In this document: one piece after another, positions 33,552-41,754 of the stretch
Numbering within the stretch: position 1 is the stretch's first letter
Layout: each line of letters starts with the position of its first letter
Assembly (NCBI RefSeq): GCF_042684265.1
Contig: NZ_JBHULB010000014.1
Location: forward strand, 62,001-126,000
DNA length: 64,000 nt
Source of the DNA: Croceitalea marina
Lineage (GTDB): Bacteria; Bacteroidota; Bacteroidia; Flavobacteriales; Flavobacteriaceae
Reading direction: 5' to 3'
Program-made: the position numbers and the translations under genes
The notes under the pieces: model-generated
The model's database searches: none
What the model saw: only the letters and a program-made list of their open reading frames with translations
Told to the model about the DNA's origin: nothing

Positions 33552-35966
33552 TTATTCTGTTCTTAAGCTTTTGATAGGGTTCTGTAAAGCGGCATGTAAT
33601 GACGTATAACTAATGGTAGTCAAGGCTATCAATACGGTAAAGATGCCGGCCAAAGCAAAAAACCACCACTTTATTGTTATATGATATGCGAAATTTTCAA
33701 GCCAGGTATTCATCAAATAATACCCCAATGGAAATGCCACTAAAAATGAAAGTCCTATAAGTTTTAAAAAATCTTTGGAAAGCATTGTAACAATTTGATA
33801 AACCGAAGAACCTAAAACTTTTCGTATACCTATCTCTTTAAAGCGTTGTTCGGCAGTAAAAGTTACAAGACCAAATAGACCCATACAGGCCACTAAAATG
33901 GTAAGTATTGCAAAAATGTTGAGCACAGTTCCCATTTTTTGCTCAGCAACATAGGTGTATCTATAAGACTCATCTAAAAGGGCGTAACTAAAAACTTCAT
34001 CTGTGTTGAAACCATTCCACAATTGTTGTGCGTCTGCAATAAGGGCTTTCATATTTGCTGTTTTTGCTCGCACAACAAGACCCCCGGCAGAACCATAGTT
34101 CATAATTAAGGGTTCTATGGTTTTATGAAGTGATTCATGGTGAAAATCTTTTACTATTCCAATTACAGTCACTGTTTCGTTTCCGTTGTCAGTTGCTCTT
34201 TCAAAACTTTTTCCTAATGGATTTTCCCCAAGACCGAATGCTTTTACGGCACTTTCGTTTATGATGATCTTGTCTTGTTCAAAGCCAAAATCATCTGAAA
34301 AATTTCGACCCTCTAACAAGGTCATGCCCATTACATTCATGTATGCATCATCAATATCATACTGCATACTTCTTCTAATGAATTTGCCGTTTTTATAGAT
34401 TGGAGATACTGAATTATTGGAAGGCCCTGCCGGAACAAATCCCGATACGCTAACGCCTGCCACTTTTGAATTTTTAAGCAATTCATTTTTAAGGGCATTT
34501 CTTTTGTTTTCTCCAAGAAGATAGGCATCCCTAAGAACCAATATTTCGTTCTTATCGTAACCCAGACTTTTGTTTTGAATGTAAGACATCTGTTGATTTA
34601 CCACTAGTGTACCCAATATTAATGCTGCCGATATTACAAATTGAAAAACTACCAGCCCACTGCGCAAACCTTTTGTTCTGCCACTGCCAGAGAATTTATT
34701 TTTTAAAGCTGTTACGGGTTTAAATGAGGATAGGAAAATAGTGGGGTAGCTACCAGCCAAAAGACTTATGAGTAAAGTGGCTACCAATAAAGCCGAGATA
34801 AGCTTAGGGGTTACCAAATAGGATAATTCAAGTTCTTTTCCTGAGATTGTATTGAAATAAGGTAGTACAATGGCAACTAATACTACAGCAAATATCATTG
34901 CCATAAGTGTTGCCAAAAAAGACTCCATTAAAAACTGATTTGCAAGCTGCTTTCTGCGTGACCCCAAGACTTTACGAATGCCTATTTCCTTTGCTCTTTT
35001 AGAAGCTGAGGCCGTTGAGAGATTCATAAAATTGATACAGGCGATGAGCAGCATAAAAAGTGCTATGGCACTGAAAATGTAAACGTATTTTATATCACCG
35101 CCTTCTTCTAAAGAAGATGCTTTGGTAAATTCTGAATTTAGGTGAATACTGGTCAAAGGCTGTAAAAAGAGACCTATGGGGTTTTCTTTGCTGAACTCGG
35201 CGAAAGAAATACCTATTTCTTCTTGAAGTTGAGGCCCCATATTTTTTTCTACCACCGCTGGTAATTTTGATTCTAGATCGCTTTGAGAAGCTCCCTTTTC
35301 TAGCTCTAGATAGGTATGAAAATTACCTTGAGTCCAAGAATTACTATTAGCGGCAGATAAACCTTGCATAGAAATAAAGGCGTCAAAATGAAAATGCGCG
35401 TTTTTAGGAATATTTTTCATCACCGCACTAATTTTATAAGGCTGACTTTCTTCGTTTAAGGATAACGACTTACCGATCGGGTCTTCTTCTCCAAAATACC
35501 TGAATGCTAATTCTTCGGTAACTACAATAGCATATGGAGCGTCTAAAGGGTTCTTGTATGTACCTTTAATAATGGGCATTGTAAAAACATCAAAAAAGTT
35601 TGAATCAACATAGGCCAGGCTCGTATTGTTAAATTTGACCTTGTTATAGCTGATACTGGGATTATGAATTTTTTGTAGACGTGTAGCATCTAAAACTTCT
35701 GGAAAGACTTCCTTTAGTGTTTGGGCAACCGGAGCCATTACTACCGCCTCCCTAATATCTTCATTTTCAATTTTAGCTTTGAGCACAACACGGACGATTT
35801 CATCCGCTTTTTCATTGAAGGTGTCATAGTTCAATTCGTCTACAACAAAAAGCATTATCAGCAAACAAGAAGTTATACCTAAAGTGAGACCAATAATATT
35901 GATAGCGAACATTACTCTATTCTTTCTATTGTTTCGCCAGGCTACTTTTAGATAATTTTTAAACAT
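33552..35966 (-). CDS. FtsX/MacB-type permease P8, first gene of its unit
   Basis: 804 residues, two-half eight-helix permease. N-terminus MFKNYLKVAWRNNRKNR, first coupling motif RAKEIGIRKVLGS, GSYPTIFLSSFKPVTALKN, second-half start LRSGLVVFQFVISAALILG, second coupling motif RFKEIGIRKVLGSSV, tail NPIKSLRTE. Domain 2 ends with the standard GIVKDFHHESLHKTIEPL pair. It heads the P8-P7 unit and is preceded by a 198-bp gap with the third copy of the promoter-dyad arrangement. Apart from those elements and the leader, this gap is clearly diverged from the other two. Confidence 0.94.
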   Translation of the reverse strand: MFKNYLKVAWRNNRKNRVMFAINIIGLTLGITSCLLIMLFVVDELNYDTFNEKADEIVRVVLKAKIENEDIREAVVMAPVAQTLKEVFPEVLDATRLQKIHNPSISYNKVKFNNTSLAYVDSNFFDVFTMPIIKGTYKNPLDAPYAIVVTEELAFRYFGEEDPIGKSLSLNEESQPYKISAVMKNIPKNAHFHFDAFISMQGLSAANSNSWTQGNFHTYLELEKGASQSDLESKLPAVVEKNMGPQLQEEIGISFAEFSKENPIGLFLQPLTSIHLNSEFTKASSLEEGGDIKYVYIFSAIALFMLLIACINFMNLSTASASKRAKEIGIRKVLGSRRKQLANQFLMESFLATLMAMIFAVVLVAIVLPYFNTISGKELELSYLVTPKLISALLVATLLISLLAGSYPTIFLSSFKPVTALKNKFSGSGRTKGLRSGLVVFQFVISAALILGTLVVNQQMSYIQNKSLGYDKNEILVLRDAYLLGENKRNALKNELLKNSKVAGVSVSGFVPAGPSNNSVSPIYKNGKFIRRSMQYDIDDAYMNVMGMTLLEGRNFSDDFGFEQDKIIINESAVKAFGLGENPLGKSFERATDNGNETVTVIGIVKDFHHESLHKTIEPLIMNYGSAGGLVVRAKTANMKALIADAQQLWNGFNTDEVFSYALLDESYRYTYVAEQKMGTVLNIFAILTILVACMGLFGLVTFTAEQRFKEIGIRKVLGSSVYQIVTMLSKDFLKLIGLSFLVAFPLGYYLMNTWLENFAYHITIKWWFFALAGIFTVLIALTTISYTSLHAALQNPIKSLRTE

Positions 35967-36000
35967 GACCGATTCGTTTTATGATTGACTTACGAATTAA

Positions 36001-36018
36001 AATCGATTACCATGCCAA
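36001..36018 (-). promoter_or_regulatory. Sigma-54-like promoter ahead of P8
   Basis: The minus strand reads TTGGCATGGTAATCGAT: YTGGCAYG-N4-TCGA, differing from the canonical element chiefly at the last base of the -12 GC. GG is at 36016-36015; the ATG of P8 is 38 bp downstream of the -12 G. Confidence 0.6.
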
Positions 36019-36069
36019 GCACATAAATAATTGATAATCAATTATATAAAAATAAACCATTGTGTTAGT

Positions 36070-36110
36070 GTGTAAATTTTTTTTACAGTTTATGTACAAC
36101 ATATTTACAC
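36070..36110. promoter_or_regulatory. Tandem dyads (activator sites) for the P8-P7 unit
   Basis: Dyad 1 is GTGTAAATTTTTTTTACAG (36070-36088); dyad 2 is TGTACA-N5-TTTACA followed by C (36093-36110). Centres are 22 bp apart; dyad 1 is centred 63 bp from the promoter GG. The sequence around them differs from the two repeated gaps, so the dyads appear conserved by selection. Confidence 0.65.
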
Positions 36111-36126
36111 CTTACTAAACCTAATT

Positions 36127-36155
36127 GTCTTGTTCTAAAGCATTTAGAACAAGAC
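36127..36155 (-). terminator. Strong stem-loop at the end of the tolC-P9 unit
   Basis: A perfect 13-bp inverted repeat (GTCTTGTTCTAAA / TTTAGAACAAGAC) with a 3-nt centre, 9 bp after the P9 stop. No clear T-run follows on the minus strand, so it may act as a 3'-end stabilising or processing hairpin as well as a terminator. It marks the boundary before the P8 promoter region. Confidence 0.6.
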
Positions 36156-36164
36156 TTAGTATTA

Positions 36165-38564
36165 TTACTCCGTCCGTAAACTTTTTACCGGGTTTTGTTT
36201 GGCAGCTCTAATTGCCTGAAAACTTACCGTTAACACAGTCACCCCCATAGCTCCCAACATGGCCAATGCAAAAATCCACCATTTTAAGATTACTCGGTAC
36301 GGGTATTCTTGTAGCCAACCATTCATAATATAGTAGGCAATTGGCACTGCTATAAAACAGGATATCACCACCAACTTTAAAAAATCTTTAGAGAGCATAT
36401 TCCAAACATTGAATACAGAAGCCCCCAATACTTTGCGAACCCCAATTTCTTTTGTACGCTGCTCTGCTACAAAAGATGTAAGGCCAAATAACCCTAAACA
36501 ACTGATTAAGATGGCCAAGGCCGTAAAAATGCCTGAAAGCGTGCCTACGCGCTGCTCCGCTGCAAATTTTTCAGCATATTTATCGTCTACAAAATCATAT
36601 TGAAATGGAATCGCGGGAAAATTATCTTTGAATATCCGTTCTATGGTCGCAATGCTTTTGGCTGCACTTTGCTTCGGATTCAACCTTAGGGTGTAGTAGC
36701 TAAAATTATCATGACGGTCGTATACGTACCAAGCTTGCTTTACCGCTTCATACGGAGATTGGGCTATGATATCTTCAACTACGCCAATAATTTTTCTTGA
36801 AGGCCCTGGGTCTTCTTCATCGGTATCTCTGATTACCATGCCAACGGGATTTTCAACTCCCATATATTTGACGGCGGTCTCATTAATTAAAATTCCCAAT
36901 GAATCAGAAGCCATATCCTTAGAAAAATCTCTTCCTTGAGTTATTTTTAAATCTAATGTACTGGCGTATTCTGGAGATATTTCGGTCCAAGCAAAATCTT
37001 CCTGAAAACCATCGGGTTTGCCCTCCCAGGTATACCCACTTCTATTAGACCATATTTGTGTTGTAGGACTACTTGATGTTGCCATTGCGATTGCTGCACC
37101 AGAGCTTATAAATTGTTCACGCATTAAATCTGTTTTTCCTTCAAAATCTGCTGACCATGTTGGAATTTGGATTAATCCCTCTCTATCATATCCAATTGGG
37201 CGATTTTTAGCATGGTTAATCTGCTGCATAACAATTACGGTTCCAATAATAAAAGCTACAGAAACTGTGAATTGAAGCACTACCAAAATCTTTCTTGGCA
37301 AACCAGCATATTTTCCAGATTTAAAAGTCCCTTTTAACACATCCACGGGTTTGAATGAGGAAAGATAAAGTGCAGGATAACTTCCTGCTAACAAGGAAGT
37401 AAATAGGATAAATAGTAGTGATATAATCCAGAAATTTATACTACTCCAAGGAAATGCAATTTCTTTTCTAGCCAGCTCATTAAATCCATTTAGTGATAGT
37501 AAAACAATCAACAAAGCAACAAAAAAGGCAAAGAGTACGACCAAAAAAGATTCACTCAAAAATTGATAAATCAATTGTCCTTTTTGTGAGCCAATGGATT
37601 TGCGTATTCCTACTTCTTTAGCTCGTTTTTCTGATCGGGCAGTACTTAGATTCATAAAATTGATACATGCCAAGAGCAATACAAATGCGCCGATAATTCC
37701 AAAAAGCCAAACGTATTTAATACGACCCCCTACTTGTTTTCCTTGCTCAAAATTTGAACGTAGATACCAATCCTCCATAGGGAGCAAAAAGATTTGAGGG
37801 TTAAACTCTGCTGTATCTTCGTTTAAGTCTTTTTTTACGTTTCTAATTGTGTTGGACACATTTTCCATATTGGCATTATCTGCCAGTTGTACAAAAAGCT
37901 GAAAAGAGTTATTACCCCAATTCTCCAGAGAGTTCTTAATCCATTCGCGATTGGCTACATAGTTATCCCAAGGAATAATATAATCGGTATCATTGAAAGA
38001 GTTATTGAAAGGAATATTCTTGTAGACTGCAGTTACGTTTAAATCATACTGATTGCTAATCTTAACAATTTTTCCGATAGGGTCCTCTTTTCCAAAAAGC
38101 GCATCTGCGGTAGAAGCTGAAAGCATGATAGAATTTATTTCTCTAAGCCCATTTTTTTCGCCCTTTATAATTTCAAGATTAAGAAACTCAGGAGCCATTG
38201 GCTGCATATAATTGCCAGGACGAGAAATGCTATTTTCCTTGTATTTGATATAGCTATCCTGCGTCCAAGAAGCCATCATTAAATATTTAAAGTTGTCACT
38301 ATAGCCGTCACGTAATGCAGGCTCAAGAGGAAGTGGTATGGCAGGACCGGTACCTACGTTACCGTTAAAAGTTTGTGACTGCCATACCTGCGCAATCTTT
38401 TCTTTGTTTTTGAAATAACTGTTATGAGCTAACTCATCATATATCCAAAGACCAATGATAAGAGTCACAGCCATACCTAAGGCCAAGCCTCCGATATTAA
38501 TGACAGTATACCCTTTGTTTTTTAATAGGTTCCTCCAAGCTATTTTCAAATAATTCTTGAACAT
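36165..38564 (-). CDS. FtsX/MacB-type permease P9
   Basis: 799 residues with consensus features: MFKNYLKIAWRNLLKNK, first coupling motif RAKEVGIRKSIGS, GSYPALYLSSFKPVDVLKG, second-half start PRKILVVLQFTVSVAFIIG, second coupling motif RTKEIGVRKVLGASV, tail NPVKSLRTE. It pairs with P3 by its N-terminal and periplasmic sequence. It is the last gene of the long unit starting at the TolC-like gene: 24 bp after P10, and followed by a strong stem-loop. It is thus co-expressed with the adaptor, channel and ATPase that would form a tripartite export machine. Confidence 0.94.
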   Translation of the reverse strand: MFKNYLKIAWRNLLKNKGYTVINIGGLALGMAVTLIIGLWIYDELAHNSYFKNKEKIAQVWQSQTFNGNVGTGPAIPLPLEPALRDGYSDNFKYLMMASWTQDSYIKYKENSISRPGNYMQPMAPEFLNLEIIKGEKNGLREINSIMLSASTADALFGKEDPIGKIVKISNQYDLNVTAVYKNIPFNNSFNDTDYIIPWDNYVANREWIKNSLENWGNNSFQLFVQLADNANMENVSNTIRNVKKDLNEDTAEFNPQIFLLPMEDWYLRSNFEQGKQVGGRIKYVWLFGIIGAFVLLLACINFMNLSTARSEKRAKEVGIRKSIGSQKGQLIYQFLSESFLVVLFAFFVALLIVLLSLNGFNELARKEIAFPWSSINFWIISLLFILFTSLLAGSYPALYLSSFKPVDVLKGTFKSGKYAGLPRKILVVLQFTVSVAFIIGTVIVMQQINHAKNRPIGYDREGLIQIPTWSADFEGKTDLMREQFISSGAAIAMATSSSPTTQIWSNRSGYTWEGKPDGFQEDFAWTEISPEYASTLDLKITQGRDFSKDMASDSLGILINETAVKYMGVENPVGMVIRDTDEEDPGPSRKIIGVVEDIIAQSPYEAVKQAWYVYDRHDNFSYYTLRLNPKQSAAKSIATIERIFKDNFPAIPFQYDFVDDKYAEKFAAEQRVGTLSGIFTALAILISCLGLFGLTSFVAEQRTKEIGVRKVLGASVFNVWNMLSKDFLKLVVISCFIAVPIAYYIMNGWLQEYPYRVILKWWIFALAMLGAMGVTVLTVSFQAIRAAKQNPVKSLRTE

Positions 38565-38588
38565 GATGATTTCGTTTTTTGATTGATT

Positions 38589-40967
38589 TTATTCCGTTCT
38601 AAGACTTTTTACCGGATTGGCTACAGCTGCTTTAATAGCTTGAAAGCTTACCGTTAATAATGCGATACCTATAGCTACTATTCCTGCTGCTAAAAACACC
38701 CAAGGACTCATCGTAATTTTATAAGCAAAGCTTTCTAGCCATGATCTCATGAACCACCATGATAAAGGAATTGCAATGAGCAAGGCAATCACTACTAGAC
38801 CCATAAAATCTTTAGAAAGCAACTTAACGATGCCCGAAACGCTTGAACCCAATACTTTACGTACTCCTATTTCTTTTTTTCGTTGTTCCGCTGTGTAAGC
38901 TGCCAGACCAAACAAACCTAAACATGAGATAATGATGGCAAGTACTGCAAATATTTTTGCTAACTCGCCTACCAATTCTTCGTTTCTAAACCTAGCATTG
39001 AAGAGGTCATCTTCAAACCGATACTCAAACGGGAATCCAGGATTGTATTTTTTCAAAACATTCTCGATAGCCGCAAGTGCATCCGTTTTGGATGATTTGG
39101 GTTTTATGTTTATATACATGGTGTTCGCATTGTCAGAATAACTATAAAAAATAACCGGTCCTGTATTGTTATTACCGTATACGTCCCCATAGACATAATC
39201 ATTTACTATACCTACTACATTATAGTTGATATTCTCGTCCGTAATAGTTTTTCCGATAGCACTATCTTCTCCCATCAATTTAGCAAAAGATTGGGTTATT
39301 ATAACATTGGTACTGTCTATCATAGCATTGTTGTTGAAGCTACGACCTTCAAGTAAATTTAATCCTACAGTACTAAAAAAGTTTGGACTTACAAACCTAT
39401 ATCTCACCAATACATTCTCGGAATTCTGCCCCCCTTGCCATCGGTATCCTTGCCCATTAAAACCTCCTGTGAGCATGTTTGCATTGGTCAGCGCCACATT
39501 ATGTATTAGACCTGATGCTATCATTTCCTCTTTAATAGGTTCAAATTTCTCAATCATATTCCCGCTTACGGGTAGATTTAGTAATGTTTCTTTGCTATAA
39601 CCTACATCCCTAGTGCTTACATGTTGTATTTGTTGATAGATTATAGTGCTGCAGACAATAAAAACTATAGAAACGGAAAACTGGGCAACCACAAGACCTT
39701 TTCTTATCACGTTAGCGTTTCCTTCGCTATAACCTGCGCCCTTAAGGACTTTTGCCGGGCGGAAAGAAGATAAATACAGAGCGGGATACCAGCCAGCTAG
39801 TAGCCCACATATAAGCGTAATGCTCAATAGGGAAAATAGATGCATAGGACTAGACAGCCTAAATTCAATCTGCTTATCTACTAAGCTATTGAATGATGGC
39901 AGTAAAACCATTACTAAAACAATACTCAGCAGGGCGGCGATACTTGCCAGAATAATGGCTTCTGTCATAAATTGGCCTATCAATCTTTTTTTACTAGATC
40001 CCAATACTTTTCGCACACCAACTTCATTGGCCCGCTTACCACTTCTCGCCGTAGATAGGTTCATAAAATTGATACAGGCAATCAAAAGAATAATCAAAGC
40101 GATGAAGGTCAGCGACCTTACCAAAGTAACCCTGCCTCCAACAATTTTTCCTTCTTCAAACTCGGAACGTAGATGCCAATCCTTAATGGAATGTAAAAAC
40201 GCCTCATTTGGAACTTCCGTAGCATATTCTATTTTGGAAGCTATCATTTTCCTGACCTTGCTATCTACTGTTTTAAAGTCGGAATTTGGAGTAAGTTCTA
40301 CGAAAGTATCAGCAAAATTTCCACCATATTGTTCAGCCCAAGCCATATTTTCTTGTCCCAATTGGAAACGCTGAAAGGGTATAAGCCAATCAAATTTATA
40401 GGTAATGGTACTTGGCAAATCTTGTATTATACCTGTTACGGTAAAGGAAAACTCACTATTCAATTGTACTACTTTATTCAAGACGTTTTTATCGGTGCCG
40501 AAAAGCGCTATTGCGGTTTTCTGTGTCAACACAATTCCGTCCGGTCTAGAAAGGGCCGTCTTCAATTCTCCCTCCAAAAAATTTAAACTAAAGATTTCTA
40601 AAAAATCAGGTTGCACGTACCTTCCAAATCTATTGATTCCTGTTTCCCCGTTTGTGAGCAACATCTTCTCCCCAAATGTTGCGGCAGATTTTGCAATTCC
40701 AGGCACTTCTTCTTTTAAATCTTTGGCAAGGGGCCCAGGGGTAACGTTATAAGTATATACTTCCCCTTCAAAAGTTTGGTTGGTGGGCACGTAATAGACC
40801 AAATCCCGTTTTGGAAAAACACTATCATAATTCACCTCATCCTCAACCCAAAGCAAAATTAGGCAAGCACATGTAATTCCAATGGCCAGACCAAAAATGT
40901 TCAATGCACTGTACCCCTTATTTTTCAGTAAGTTCCTCCAAGCAATTTTTAAATAGTTTTTGAACAT
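38589..40967 (-). CDS. FtsX/MacB-type permease P10
   Basis: 792 residues. MFKNYLKIAWRNLLKNK start, first coupling motif RANEVGVRKVLGS (Asn instead of Lys), GWYPALYLSSFRPAKVLKG, second-half start IRKGLVVAQFSVSIVFIVC, second coupling motif RKKEIGVRKVLGSSV, tail NPVKSLRTE. Its periplasmic domain 1 resembles that of P6. The ATG follows the GIN-domain gene stop by 3 bp, so translation of the two is probably coupled; the usual TTTTTTGATTGAT leader is missing here, the GIN gene having been inserted between P11 and P10. Confidence 0.94.
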   Translation of the reverse strand: MFKNYLKIAWRNLLKNKGYSALNIFGLAIGITCACLILLWVEDEVNYDSVFPKRDLVYYVPTNQTFEGEVYTYNVTPGPLAKDLKEEVPGIAKSAATFGEKMLLTNGETGINRFGRYVQPDFLEIFSLNFLEGELKTALSRPDGIVLTQKTAIALFGTDKNVLNKVVQLNSEFSFTVTGIIQDLPSTITYKFDWLIPFQRFQLGQENMAWAEQYGGNFADTFVELTPNSDFKTVDSKVRKMIASKIEYATEVPNEAFLHSIKDWHLRSEFEEGKIVGGRVTLVRSLTFIALIILLIACINFMNLSTARSGKRANEVGVRKVLGSSKKRLIGQFMTEAIILASIAALLSIVLVMVLLPSFNSLVDKQIEFRLSSPMHLFSLLSITLICGLLAGWYPALYLSSFRPAKVLKGAGYSEGNANVIRKGLVVAQFSVSIVFIVCSTIIYQQIQHVSTRDVGYSKETLLNLPVSGNMIEKFEPIKEEMIASGLIHNVALTNANMLTGGFNGQGYRWQGGQNSENVLVRYRFVSPNFFSTVGLNLLEGRSFNNNAMIDSTNVIITQSFAKLMGEDSAIGKTITDENINYNVVGIVNDYVYGDVYGNNNTGPVIFYSYSDNANTMYINIKPKSSKTDALAAIENVLKKYNPGFPFEYRFEDDLFNARFRNEELVGELAKIFAVLAIIISCLGLFGLAAYTAEQRKKEIGVRKVLGSSVSGIVKLLSKDFMGLVVIALLIAIPLSWWFMRSWLESFAYKITMSPWVFLAAGIVAIGIALLTVSFQAIKAAVANPVKSLRTE

Positions 40968-40970
40968 GGC

Positions 40971-41729
40971 CTATATTTTTTGGATGGTTGCTTCACCTAT
41001 TATTATTCCTTTTTTCACTTCCGGAGAGCCCCTGTAGGCAATAACGGCCTCACCGTAAGCAGTAACTTTCAATCTGTCTTTAACCGAGATACGATAGCTT
41101 CCTTCTCCGTAGGCTGTAATTTTAGCACTATTGGTTTCAACATCAAGCATGTTGATTTTAGTTTCACCATATGCTGTGATTTTTTGATTATCAATACTTC
41201 CTTTTTTAAGTTCTAGATAACTCTCTCCGTAAATTGTGGTGGTTAGGTTATCTAGACGTACTTCATTAAAATACACTTCTGATTCTCCAAACAGCTTCAG
41301 TCTAAATTCAAATCGATCTATAATACTTTCGCAAACAAATTTTTCCGCACCTCTTAGCGAAAGTTCTTCTAACTGGGTATAGGTTACGGTGGCTATAATA
41401 ACTGTGCCTTTGTAAATAGGTTTATTGTAACTGTAATTGTCTCCTTTTTCCTTTTTACTATCCGTGTATGTCTTTGCACCATCTAGATAAAGGCGAAGGG
41501 TTGAACCCACGACTTCAACGTTTAATTTTTCAAGTGGCTCCGTACTGCTATGTATTTTAATATTGTTTTGAGAACCTTGCACGAAAGTGACCGAGATGTG
41601 CGGACTTACAATTACCTTGTCAAAGTCTTCGACAGAGATTGTCTTGGTCTGGGAAAACGCATTGATCGAGAACAATACGAAAACAAATGCTATAAGATTG
41701 AAACTGATATTTTTAATGGATGATTTCAT
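40971..41729 (-). CDS. GIN-domain (DUF2807) secreted beta-helix protein inside the permease array
   Basis: 252 residues with an N-terminal signal peptide (residues about 1-27, ending INAFSQ) and a DUF2807 'head GIN' domain. Short strands carry a repeated G-E turn: LRGAEK, LFGESE, IYGESY, AYGETK, AYGEGS, AYGEAV, spaced ~20 residues apart as expected for a beta-helix or solenoid. It should lie in the periplasm or at the surface. DUF2807 proteins have no established biochemical role. It is the only non-transport gene inside the array, between P11 (25 bp away) and P10 (3 bp away), which suggests it works with the exporter as an accessory, substrate or stress-reporting protein. Confidence 0.88.
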   Translation of the reverse strand: MKSSIKNISFNLIAFVFVLFSINAFSQTKTISVEDFDKVIVSPHISVTFVQGSQNNIKIHSSTEPLEKLNVEVVGSTLRLYLDGAKTYTDSKKEKGDNYSYNKPIYKGTVIIATVTYTQLEELSLRGAEKFVCESIIDRFEFRLKLFGESEVYFNEVRLDNLTTTIYGESYLELKKGSIDNQKITAYGETKINMLDVETNSAKITAYGEGSYRISVKDRLKVTAYGEAVIAYRGSPEVKKGIIIGEATIQKI

Positions 41730-41754
41730 GATTTTGTTTTTATGATTGATGATG

